A stretch of 49,666 nucleotides of DNA from an uncultured Muribaculaceae bacterium (GTDB lineage Bacteria > Bacteroidota > Bacteroidia > Bacteroidales > Muribaculaceae): positions 1 to 49,666 of the forward strand of contig CAJUCW010000028.1 in NCBI GenBank assembly GCA_910585275.1. The letters run 5' to 3'. Both the position numbers and the translations under genes were made by a program. Below the pieces are notes generated by a model that was given only the letters and a program-made list of their open reading frames with translations, was not told where the DNA came from and made no database searches. Positions 24,429 to 32,872 of the stretch are shown piece by piece. The first letter of the stretch is position 1, and every line of letters begins with the position of its first letter.

Positions 24429-26308
24429 TGAAAACTATACACCCCGTAAATGCCATAATCGCGGCTGCTTTTCGGTATCATGGGGGTGATGTCGGCGTTC
24501 CGCTCCGGCTGCCACGTGCGTATCTTTATCACCGGTTTGTCGGCTTCGTTGAGATCGACGAAGAGGAAAAGATACCCTTGGTCGCCGTAATGCTCCGAAT
24601 GATAGTCCTGCTTTATCTGTATCCCGAAGGTGTTGCCTCCGAATGCCGCCTTCTGCACATCGTTGTCGGCGAAGTTGATGTTGACAAACTCATTGCTGGC
24701 GAAGCATTTTTCAAGTTGTGCCATATACTCCCCTTTGGTCTTCTGCTGGAATTCGTATTGGGTGCCGATGGAGAAACCTCCGGCGTCGCCCCCGGTTTTC
24801 TGAAGTTTCTGGAGTTTATGGCCCACTATTATGTAGGCGTTGTCATCGAAAATACTCTTGATATAGTCGAGGCGTTTGAGCGCGAAAGCGGTCTTGTAGT
24901 TCTCTAAGAACGTAACAATAACCATTTTTATTGAGTCGCCCCACACGTCGCCACCCTGCGAAAATATGTCGCGGCGCGCCGCACCCCCGAGTCCGAACGC
25001 CACGCTCTCTATCTTCTTGTCGGAATTGAACGTAAACGTCACGTCTTCTATAAACGTGCGCTTGTTGTTCATGAAGCGGAACTGCATCGGTATGCTGCGG
25101 CACACCACCTTGTCGCCGAAGGGGTAATAACCCGGGTCCGGATTCCCCACGAGCGACGCCTTTCCGTAGCCCATAAGCCGCTCGAACATCGCCAGACCCT
25201 CTTCCGTGAAATTGGATTTGTCGGGGTTATAGCGTTTTGCCGTCACGGAGGATATCACGTCTTTCACAATCCGGTCGTAGTCCTTGCACTCACCTTTGGA
25301 CAACGGGGTGACACCTTCCTTTTTACCCATCGACACCTGGGCCGCGAGATTCTTGCGCGACTCCTTGTCTTCTTTGAGCTCTTTCCCGGCCACGCCCACC
25401 ACCTTGCGGGCTTCCGCGAACGACGGACTCTTGAATCCGCGCATCATTATCTCCAGTTCCTTGTCGGTGACGGCGGCTTCGTCATAGCGTGTCTCTATGG
25501 AGAGCACAATCTCCTCGGGCTTGAAATCGGTGGGAAACGACAGCTGCCCCATCCCGTCTTTCACGCTATGGAGCGGCGAATTGATTTTGCCGTTCCAGTA
25601 AGTGAAATCGAGACCCTCGGCGGGAGCGTCTTTGTAGGAAAACATCACATCCACCGTATTGTCTTTCTTCACTTCCGCCACGCCAACTTTCACCTGCTTC
25701 AGGATTTCGCGCATCTGCATCGGAATCCAGTTAACCAGAAGTTGCTCTTCGCCGGCTATCTTCATCTTCACCTGCGAGGGGTATTGCAGTGAATGGAGCA
25801 ACACGTAAGCCCAGTTGTAGAAACGGAGAGCGTCGTCAACCCTCCCCTTCTCTTCCGAACGCACAGCCGTGCGCACATAGTCTTCCACGCGGTCCAAGCG
25901 GCGTGCGAAGATGTTGTCGAGCTCGCTGCGCTTCATGTAGCGGATGAGATAGTAGCCACGCTCTCCATCAGTAAAATAGCAAGTTTCAGTGTTGTTGAGC
26001 GTGGCCTGTGAGTATGTGTTCATCACCGACTTCACGTTGCTGCGCGAGTCAATCTCTCCGTTTTGCGTCACCTCCTGCTCGTCGAGAGTGAACGAACTCT
26101 CCACGGTGGTTCCGATTTTGCTGAGAAGGTTCATAAGGGCGGCCTTGTCGGCATCGCCGGGTGTGTCGCCCCACCCCTCTCCGTAAATATATTCCGGATC
26201 TGTCTTAATCAGCCGGGCTTTATGCTCCGCTTCGGAAGTCTTCCCCCACGCCTGGAGAGCGCAGAGGAAGACCATAGATACAATCACAAATCTTAACTTC
26301 CAAATCAT
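24425..26308 (-). CDS. Exported LPP20-like protein, 627 residues
   Basis: The protein has a signal peptide without a clear lipobox (ALQAWG). Residues about 35-175 resemble the LPP20 family (YIYGEGWGDTPGDADKAALMNLLSKIGTTV...), which is common in outer-membrane lipoproteins of unknown role. The rest, including FTFNSDKKIESVAFGLGGAARRDIF, is unassigned; its C-terminal region (about 430-627) has repeated phrases such as FVNINFADNDVQKAAFGGNTFGIQIKQ. It is coupled by a 4-bp overlap to the transglutaminase-fold gene. The other operon in this window also pairs LPP20-like proteins with a transglutaminase-fold protein, so the two families probably work together. The function is not known. Confidence 0.6.
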   Translation of the reverse strand: MIWKLRFVIVSMVFLCALQAWGKTSEAEHKARLIKTDPEYIYGEGWGDTPGDADKAALMNLLSKIGTTVESSFTLDEQEVTQNGEIDSRSNVKSVMNTYSQATLNNTETCYFTDGERGYYLIRYMKRSELDNIFARRLDRVEDYVRTAVRSEEKGRVDDALRFYNWAYVLLHSLQYPSQVKMKIAGEEQLLVNWIPMQMREILKQVKVGVAEVKKDNTVDVMFSYKDAPAEGLDFTYWNGKINSPLHSVKDGMGQLSFPTDFKPEEIVLSIETRYDEAAVTDKELEIMMRGFKSPSFAEARKVVGVAGKELKEDKESRKNLAAQVSMGKKEGVTPLSKGECKDYDRIVKDVISSVTAKRYNPDKSNFTEEGLAMFERLMGYGKASLVGNPDPGYYPFGDKVVCRSIPMQFRFMNNKRTFIEDVTFTFNSDKKIESVAFGLGGAARRDIFSQGGDVWGDSIKMVIVTFLENYKTAFALKRLDYIKSIFDDNAYIIVGHKLQKLQKTGGDAGGFSIGTQYEFQQKTKGEYMAQLEKCFASNEFVNINFADNDVQKAAFGGNTFGIQIKQDYHSEHYGDQGYLFLFVDLNEADKPVIKIRTWQPERNADITPMIPKSSRDYGIYGVYSFQ

Positions 26309-26376
26309 CTTATCAGAAATTTCTCTTTACTAAGTCAGATTACTATTACAGACAAGACAGGAGATTTATTTTTTTT

Positions 26377-26436
26377 GACAGGAGAACAGGAGAAACAGGA
26401 GTTTTATATTTCTACTGTTTCTCCTGTTCTCCTGTC
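26377..26436. repeat. Perfect 22-bp inverted repeat built of CAGGAGA units
   Basis: Arms 26377-26398 and 26415-26436 are perfect reverse complements, with a 16-bp AT-rich loop. Each arm is made of ACAGGAGA-type units, and further units (GACAAGACAGGAG) lie to the left. It sits between the T9SS-type repeat gene and the LPP20-like gene. On neither strand is it followed by a T-run, so it is not a classical intrinsic terminator. Confidence 0.75.
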
Positions 26437-26462
26437 TATAAAATATTTCTATTGTCTATAAA

Positions 26463-29400
26463 TCATTTTATCAGAATTTTGAAATTGCCTACTATGTAGA
26501 TTCCGGCGTTGAGGTCATCGACGCGGCTCGTTTCGCCGGCTTTCACGTCGGCTATCCTCACGAGCTGGCCGGTGGTGTCATACACCCTTATCTTCGCCGA
26601 GAAGCCGGCGCGGATGCATATCACCTTCCCTTCGCTCCAGACCTTCATATCCATGTCGGCCATGAGGTCGTCCACTTCCGAACGGCTGAATATGCTTGCC
26701 CTCGTCAGCGAGCGTTCCCCCTGCAGATATGCCTCGAACGGACGCACAGCCCTCACACCTGCGACAAACTGCGATCCCGGAACGTAGGAAACACCGCCAT
26801 ACTCATACGTCTCGTCGTTCACCGGAAGGATACCGGCCTCGGCCTCCTTCGGCATGAAGTTGGCGTATAGCTTCCGGTTCCCCTTGAAGTCGAAACCGAG
26901 GTTGTCGGGGGTGGCTGCCACGGTAGCGTTCTTTGCGGAGAACGTCACTGTGCCTCCTACATTGAAGGGCTCGTAATATGCCGGATTGTTGGGCATCGCT
27001 ATCAGGTAAGGTCGGTAAGCCTGGATTTCGTCGGCCCTCAGCCATTCGTATGCATCTGGGGCATAGAGCCAGTAGCGCAGTTGCTCCGTCTCCGGATTTA
27101 CCGAGAACGGTTTCAACTCACCCTTGGCGTGGCTTACAGTCTCCACGGCAAACGGCAACGCTATGGTCTCCCAGCCGGCGCAATCGCCGTCGAGACCCGT
27201 CACCTTCGTGAAGTCGCGTGTGTAGCTGATGGATTCCGCCTTAAACTCCTTCGGGCAATAGAAAGGATAACCTTCGCGGAGCACAGGGTTGTTCTGCGCT
27301 ATGCCGTCAACCACGAGAATTCCATCAACTTCCACGTCAAATTCGGCACGCGCGGCATGCCCCATATACAAAATAATGTTACGGTTTGTGACTCCATCAA
27401 ATAGATTCAACGGAATTAATTCGGCCGAAGTCCAATCTACGGCACACAGTTTCCCGGTGTCGCCGAACGCCTTCCCGTTGACCGCTTTCAGGCTGCGCGG
27501 CATCGTTACGGTGATGAGTTCGGGAAGTGCGAGTGCATTGCCGGGCAATGTGTCGTTGGCAACCCCCGAAACGTCGAGGTGCCTTACCGAAGCCTGGGCA
27601 CGCAGCCATTCGAAGTCTCGCTCGTTAAGCGGACCCTCCACTGCGAACCGTTCGCTGGAAATCTTGCCTCCGTTCCATTCGTAGCATGTTGTGAGCTGTC
27701 CCTTTTCCGATGTCATGGCCTTCGCCTCGGTGCCGTAGCCCTTCACCGGAAGCACCACGGTCTCCGAATTGCCGTAACCCTCTTTAACGGCCACTGCTTT
27801 CACGGTGACGAGACCGCCGACATCAATCGACCCACCATCATATACCGTGCCGTCTGCCGCCGGGTCGGAATCACTGTCAATGTTATATTTCACCACTGCA
27901 TCCGCATCGGCGTTCTCTATCGTAAGGTAGCGTCCGTTATACTTCAGCACCGGAGTTTCAGCACGGAGGTTTCCAACCGTATAGCTTACCACATCCGAAG
28001 GATTGTAACCCTCCTTGAAGGAACGCACCCTTACCTCCGTGTTGCCGGTCAGTCTGAACGGCGAGGTGTATTCGGTGCTGTTCTCCGTAGGCTCCGTGCC
28101 GTCGAGAGTGTAATATGTCTTCACGCCGGCGGTCTGGTCGGGAGTAATCACTATTTCAAGGTTGACGAAATCGATTCGCGGGTTAACCACCTTAAACTCA
28201 TTGACCACGAGCGTAGCCACGTCGGAGGTTTCGAGACTTCCGTCAGGCATCACCACGATGGCCTTCACCGTGAGGTTGCGGTCAATAGCCAACGGATCCG
28301 CATATTTCGCGCTTTCCGTAGTAGGCTCGCTTCCGTCGAGCGTGTAATAAATCTCCGAACCGTCAATGGAACTAAAAATCGTAACCGTGCCGTTCTTGAA
28401 TTCGATTATCGGCGCGGGGGCTTTGAGTCCATTGACATCGATATAAACCACCTCGGAGTCATACATACCCGCCATGGTTGACTTGCCATATACGCGGCAG
28501 TTCTCCGCCACGGCGACGGGTGTGGTATATTCCGTCCACTCGCCCGCATCTTCACCGGCGCGTACCACAGAGTAGTAGAGGCGACATCCCTCGGCCTTCG
28601 CCGTCAGCGTCACCGTGCTTCCCGCAGGGTCATAATTGATGGCAGGAGCGGGGGCAACATACACCGAATGGGTGTAGCTGTATTCCGATATTCCGGAAGG
28701 CGTGTAACCCTCCTTGAACGAACGCGCTTTCACCGTGACATTGCCCGACACGCGGAACGGGCTCTTGTATTCGGTGCTGTTCTCCGTCGGCTCGGTGCCG
28801 TCGAGAGTATAATAGGTCTTCACGCCCTCGGTCTGGTCGGGGGTAATCACCATTTCAAGGTTGACGAAATCGATTCTCGGGTTAGCCACCTTAAACTCGT
28901 TGATTGCGAGGGTAGCCACATCGGAATCGGCAAGGTCTGAGCCGGGAAGCACCGCTATCGCCTTCACCACGAGATTGCGGTCAACGGCAAACGGTTCGAT
29001 GTAGAGCGTGCTTTCCGCAGTCGGTGTGCTTCCGTCGGTGGTGTAATGTATTTCCGCCCCGTCAAGACGGCACGTCATGCTCACCTTACCCGAAGCATAC
29101 GCAATCTCCGGAACCGGCACGCTGTTGTTGGTGTCCATCAGTCGAAGCGTAACCTCCGAATCCGGATTTTCCTCATCCATGGGCACATCGTAAAGGATGC
29201 CGACATACGTTCCCGCTTCAAGCTGAATCTCCTTGTTGGCAAGCAGCTCCTCGTCGGTCAAGGCCATCACCTTGTTACCGTCCTTATAAATGTCGAGACA
29301 AGCAGACTGCGACGCCTTCACATAAAGCGGACCACCCGCCGACGTGAACCTCACCGCATGGAACTGCAACCTCGAAGGCTTCTCGAACGTCCTCTCCGAC

Positions 29401-30575
29401 GGCACCGCCATATCCTCTATCACCGCCGTATGATTCTCGCTGATGTTCACTCCCCACGTAACGGGAGCGCCCCATCCTGCCAAACCGCATGGCTGGAACA
29501 TATATTGTATCGAATCGCTGAGTTCCGAAGAAACAGCATCCTCTTCAAAACGGAACACCCTCTTGTCGATGCTCAACCCGATATCTTCGGGAAGGTCAAC
29601 GGTGATGAGGTAATTGTCGGCAACGGTGTCTTTTACTGTCTCTTCGCCAAGGTCAACGTCGTTTATCCTATGACGATAACCTGTAAGCACCCTGTTGTCC
29701 TTACCCTCGTAAAACATAATTAGCTTACGATATACTGTACCCCACTGGCCGTTGCCGTTTCTGCCGCGCAGATGGAAGAAATGCACTCCCCTGCGGTCAA
29801 AGTCACCGATTGGCACGCTGAACGACACACTTCCCTTGTCGTCGGTAGTGCCGGTAGTTTTTCCGGCGTAATTGTTGTCGATCCAGTATTCGTAGTCGGT
29901 CCATCCGGTCTTGGTGCCGGTGTAGAACATCTTGCGGTAAATGGCACCCCATTCGTCGTAGCCGTTCTTCATACGGTAGTTGAAGAAATGAAGCCCGCGT
30001 GGAAGGTCGGCCACATTCACCTCATAGACGTTCTGGCCGGATGTGAGTGTGCCGGAAGCTTTTGCTGCGTAATTGGTGTCAAACCAATATTCGTAGGCGT
30101 TCGCCCCACGGGTATTGCCGACGGTCAGAAACGACTTCCTGAAGATGGAGCCCCATTCGCCGTATGAGTTCTGCATGCGGTAATGGAAGAAATGGAGGCC
30201 CGGCGTAAGCGTTGCCGCATCGATGTTGAAGTTCATTGAAGAACCCGACACGGTTCCCGTCTGCAGGTTGGCGCGATCGGAATCGAACCACGACTCCCAC
30301 ACCGCTGCATCGGCTGAGAGGGGAGCTACATACACGTGGCGGCGATAAATCGAACCCCACCCTATGGAATCCGCCATGCGGAAATTGAAGGAGTGGAGAC
30401 CCTTCGACAGTTCGCCGACAGGAACGGATGCAGAGAAGGTTGTGCCTGTCATGTTGCCCGTCACCTTTCCCGCTGTGTTGTTGTCGAGCCAGTACTCATA
30501 CCTCTCGGGAGGTGCGGCATAAGCCGCGCCGAGAAATACAAGCGCCGCCGACAGTAATACGATAAATCTTTTCAT
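26463..30575 (-). CDS. Large secreted repeat protein with T9SS-like C-terminal tail
   Basis: The 1370-residue protein has a signal peptide (cut near AYAAP). Residues about 25-290 are four tandem modules of roughly 60-65 residues, each with YEYWxDNNxAGKxxG, GLHFFxxRxxNxxxxWGxxYRK. Residues about 500-930 contain at least five chitobiase-C-like (CHB_HEX_C) modules with YYTLDGTEPTENSTEY. A pair of these modules is duplicated almost exactly (NPRIDFVNLEMVITPDQTEG and NPRIDFVNLEIVITPDQTAG). A leucine-rich BspA-like stretch follows, and the end (KIRVYDTTGQLVRIADV...LNAGIYIVGNFKILIK) looks like a type A T9SS sorting domain. It is probably surface displayed or secreted, as an adhesin or binding protein; the function is unknown. 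Confidence 0.75.
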   Translation of the reverse strand: MKRFIVLLSAALVFLGAAYAAPPERYEYWLDNNTAGKVTGNMTGTTFSASVPVGELSKGLHSFNFRMADSIGWGSIYRRHVYVAPLSADAAVWESWFDSDRANLQTGTVSGSSMNFNIDAATLTPGLHFFHYRMQNSYGEWGSIFRKSFLTVGNTRGANAYEYWFDTNYAAKASGTLTSGQNVYEVNVADLPRGLHFFNYRMKNGYDEWGAIYRKMFYTGTKTGWTDYEYWIDNNYAGKTTGTTDDKGSVSFSVPIGDFDRRGVHFFHLRGRNGNGQWGTVYRKLIMFYEGKDNRVLTGYRHRINDVDLGEETVKDTVADNYLITVDLPEDIGLSIDKRVFRFEEDAVSSELSDSIQYMFQPCGLAGWGAPVTWGVNISENHTAVIEDMAVPSERTFEKPSRLQFHAVRFTSAGGPLYVKASQSACLDIYKDGNKVMALTDEELLANKEIQLEAGTYVGILYDVPMDEENPDSEVTLRLMDTNNSVPVPEIAYASGKVSMTCRLDGAEIHYTTDGSTPTAESTLYIEPFAVDRNLVVKAIAVLPGSDLADSDVATLAINEFKVANPRIDFVNLEMVITPDQTEGVKTYYTLDGTEPTENSTEYKSPFRVSGNVTVKARSFKEGYTPSGISEYSYTHSVYVAPAPAINYDPAGSTVTLTAKAEGCRLYYSVVRAGEDAGEWTEYTTPVAVAENCRVYGKSTMAGMYDSEVVYIDVNGLKAPAPIIEFKNGTVTIFSSIDGSEIYYTLDGSEPTTESAKYADPLAIDRNLTVKAIVVMPDGSLETSDVATLVVNEFKVVNPRIDFVNLEIVITPDQTAGVKTYYTLDGTEPTENSTEYTSPFRLTGNTEVRVRSFKEGYNPSDVVSYTVGNLRAETPVLKYNGRYLTIENADADAVVKYNIDSDSDPAADGTVYDGGSIDVGGLVTVKAVAVKEGYGNSETVVLPVKGYGTEAKAMTSEKGQLTTCYEWNGGKISSERFAVEGPLNERDFEWLRAQASVRHLDVSGVANDTLPGNALALPELITVTMPRSLKAVNGKAFGDTGKLCAVDWTSAELIPLNLFDGVTNRNIILYMGHAARAEFDVEVDGILVVDGIAQNNPVLREGYPFYCPKEFKAESISYTRDFTKVTGLDGDCAGWETIALPFAVETVSHAKGELKPFSVNPETEQLRYWLYAPDAYEWLRADEIQAYRPYLIAMPNNPAYYEPFNVGGTVTFSAKNATVAATPDNLGFDFKGNRKLYANFMPKEAEAGILPVNDETYEYGGVSYVPGSQFVAGVRAVRPFEAYLQGERSLTRASIFSRSEVDDLMADMDMKVWSEGKVICIRAGFSAKIRVYDTTGQLVRIADVKAGETSRVDDLNAGIYIVGNFKILIK

Positions 30576-30580
30576 GGCTG

Positions 30581-31549
30581 TTATTCCGCTACCGTTATAT
30601 TCACGTCAAGCTGATTCTTTTCCGGATTATATTTCACAGAACTTGCCGATGCCTTAACCGCCGGTACGGTCGGACTTTCCGAATAAGGCAACCAGTCTCC
30701 TCCGTAAATACCAACGACAGTTCCATCCGTGCCGAAATATCCATTCTGCTGCAAATCCACCACAGCCTCCATATTCTCGTCAAGCACCTTCGTATCAGTT
30801 CCCGTCAAGTCGTAGCAATTCTCCAATTCAACATACGTATAAGCTCCCGTAATAGTTTCGATAAGACAATTTTCCAATCTGGAGGACGTGGAATAGTTTC
30901 CCGGAATAGTTCTTATAATCGATGATTTTATAAAACCTGGCTTGGAATAGATTGAATCAATGTTGCAATTTACAGCCATTTCATTCTCTCTTGAATCCAA
31001 AACTTTTATTTTAGAATTACGGAATTCAGTATTTTTTCCTGTTGTAGAACTTGAATGATATGTTTCAATAACACATCTATCAACTATAAGATTCTTAGCA
31101 TACGTAGTGGTATTACTGAGTTCTTTAATACGGCTGGCAGTAATTTCAACCTGATCAAATCCTTGAGTAGAATAAGCATCAAACGACAACCTTTCTAATC
31201 TTACCCCGTCGCAGAAAGGTGCAGAAGATGAATAAGTCCATGTAAGAGTATCCCCACTTTCCCGATAAAGCCGCAGGTTTGACACAATATGCGAATCATA
31301 TCCATTCCCGATAATCCGGATAGGCTTTTTAATATCGATTGTCTTGTTAATATCGGTTCCGAATGTTCCGGAAGAGAGATAGATGATATCGCCAGGCAGG
31401 GCGGCTTCGAGGGCATCCTCAAAGCAGGAGAGCTTGTCGAAGAAGGTAAGCTCCCCGTCATGCGATAGAGTGGCGAGGCTACGGCTCTGTGCCGACACGC
31501 CAACCGCCATCATGCCAACCAACGCTATAAGTAAAAATATACGTTTCAT
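30581..31549 (-). CDS. Exported beta-helix-like protein, paralogue 1
   Basis: The 322-residue protein has signal peptide MKRIFLLIALVGMMAVGVSAQ. Then FFDKLSCFEDALEAALPGDIIYLSSGTFGTDINKTIDIKKPIRIIGNGYDS is a typical entry into a pectate-lyase-like parallel beta-helix, with irregular short repeats after it. No catalytic site is evident. The last 45 residues (GTVVGIYGGDWLPYSESPTVPAVKASASSVKYNPEKNQLDVNITVAE) match those of the next gene upstream. I used the ATG at 31549, because the open frame to 31687 would translate a REPIN-like repeat. The stop is 5 bp before the large T9SS-type gene, suggesting one transcript. Confidence 0.75.
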   Translation of the reverse strand: MKRIFLLIALVGMMAVGVSAQSRSLATLSHDGELTFFDKLSCFEDALEAALPGDIIYLSSGTFGTDINKTIDIKKPIRIIGNGYDSHIVSNLRLYRESGDTLTWTYSSSAPFCDGVRLERLSFDAYSTQGFDQVEITASRIKELSNTTTYAKNLIVDRCVIETYHSSSTTGKNTEFRNSKIKVLDSRENEMAVNCNIDSIYSKPGFIKSSIIRTIPGNYSTSSRLENCLIETITGAYTYVELENCYDLTGTDTKVLDENMEAVVDLQQNGYFGTDGTVVGIYGGDWLPYSESPTVPAVKASASSVKYNPEKNQLDVNITVAE

Positions 31550-31585
31550 ATAGGTTTGTTTTTGATTTTGTTTATCAAATTTCCA

Positions 31586-31696
31586 TGTAGGGACATGCCT
31601 CCGGCATGTTTTATCCGCAATCATCCGATTGGCCAATCCATCACACCAATCAAAATCCATTGCGCCAATCAAACGTGCCGAAGGCACGTCCCTACA
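31586..31696. repeat. REPIN-like paired palindrome (copy B)
   Basis: The left hairpin TGTAGGGACATGCCTCCGGCATG and right hairpin CGTGCCGAAGGCACGTCCCTACA have complementary outer ends. The centre (ATCCGATTGGCCAATCCAT...GCGCCAATCAAACG) is shared with copy C at 32722-32813, except for about 19 extra bases. It lies just 5' of paralogue 1. Confidence 0.85.
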
Positions 31697-31711
31697 TAAA
31701 GACTTTACGTA

Positions 31712-32668
31712 TTATTCCTTCACGGTGATGTTTACGTTCAGCTGATTATTTCCAGAATCATAACTAACGCTACTGTTCGCCACATTAACTGTCGGCAACG
31801 AAGGTGCCTCGGAATACGGGAACTGTCCGCCTAACACACCCACCGTTGTGCCATCGCTACCTAATACGCCCATGTTGCAATGATAACTATAAGATTTGTC
31901 AAATAATCTGCTCGCATACATCGTTGAAAAATCACACTGGTCCGCTCTTGGATCCGAACTCATATCTGCTCCATCCCGACCCAGATGGCATTTATAAGCA
32001 TAACCTTCCCCGTTACAGAAATCTACATTGGCAATTATACAAGAATAGGCGTTCCCTGCAAAAGTGTGCAATTCCTTTATATTGCAGTTTTCAAATACCA
32101 CTCTACCTCCGAGATAATTGTTATCGAAATATTCAACCAAGCAATTATTTGCATACACACTCGGTTCGTTGGCCATATAACTTGCCCGGTTCATTTTTCC
32201 AATATAACACCTGTCAAGAACATAACCCTCCGAATCCGAACGAAGTCCGAGTTCACCAATCTTACATGCACGAATCACTATCATATTAGCAAAACCATCC
32301 TGTTGTTCGGCATTGTTTAACTGCATAATCCGCAATCCCTCCAAAGCCGGTTCGGCATCGGTATAGGTCCAAGCTTCACCGTCGCATGCATAGTAAACTT
32401 TGGTATTGATAAACGTGTCGTAACCGTCACCTACCAGTCTTACCTTCTTGTTGATTATAATCTCGGGACTATTAACGGCATAGATTCCACGCGACAGGTA
32501 AAGCACGTCGCCGCTCTGTGCCGCTTCGAGTGCCTGTTCCAAAGAGTCATACCCCTCGAAAAAGGTTAAATTCCCATCATGTGAGAGGGAGACGAGCGCA
32601 GTGCTCTGTGCGGCCGCCCCTGCCGCCATCATGCCAATCAAGGCAATAAGTGTAAAAATACGTTTCAT
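31712..32668 (-). CDS. Exported beta-helix-like protein, paralogue 2
   Basis: The 318-residue protein has signal peptide MKRIFTLIALIGMMAAGAAAQ, almost that of paralogue 1. The opening STALVSLSHDGNLTFFEGYDSLEQALEAAQSGDVLYLSRGIYAV and the tail DGTTVGVLGGQFPYSEAPSLP...NNQLNVNITVKE match paralogue 1 closely, while the beta-helix core has diverged and is rich in Cys and Tyr. Conserved ends with a variable core suggest export or anchoring through the ends and a core under diversifying selection. Both copies have a REPIN-like element immediately upstream, so element and gene may have duplicated together. The function is unknown. Confidence 0.75.
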   Translation of the reverse strand: MKRIFTLIALIGMMAAGAAAQSTALVSLSHDGNLTFFEGYDSLEQALEAAQSGDVLYLSRGIYAVNSPEIIINKKVRLVGDGYDTFINTKVYYACDGEAWTYTDAEPALEGLRIMQLNNAEQQDGFANMIVIRACKIGELGLRSDSEGYVLDRCYIGKMNRASYMANEPSVYANNCLVEYFDNNYLGGRVVFENCNIKELHTFAGNAYSCIIANVDFCNGEGYAYKCHLGRDGADMSSDPRADQCDFSTMYASRLFDKSYSYHCNMGVLGSDGTTVGVLGGQFPYSEAPSLPTVNVANSSVSYDSGNNQLNVNITVKE

Positions 32669-32721
32669 TTCTGTTTATTTTATTTGTTTATTGTTTTTGT
32701 ATTTAGTATATCAATTTTCCA

Positions 32722-32813
32722 TGTAGGGACATGCCTCCGGCATGTTTTATCTGCTATCGTCCGATTGGCCAATCCATTGCGCCAATCAAACGTGCCGGAG
32801 GCACGTCCCTACA
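32722..32813. repeat. REPIN-like paired palindrome (copy C)
   Basis: TGTAGGGACATGCCTCCGGCATG at the left and CGTGCCGGAGGCACGTCCCTACA at the right enclose the same central sequence as copy B. It is 54 bp 5' of paralogue 2 and about 60 bp after the stop of the upstream BACON-type lipoprotein gene. Confidence 0.85.
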
Positions 32814-32872
32814 TTATCAATCGTCTCGTTGCGTGGACATTCTCTTTGAGAATGGTAATATCCGCACGTCAA

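Noticed and set aside
31550..31687. Upstream extension of beta-helix paralogue 1
   Set aside because: The extra residues come from REPIN copy B, and a clean signal peptide begins at 31549 as in paralogue 2.
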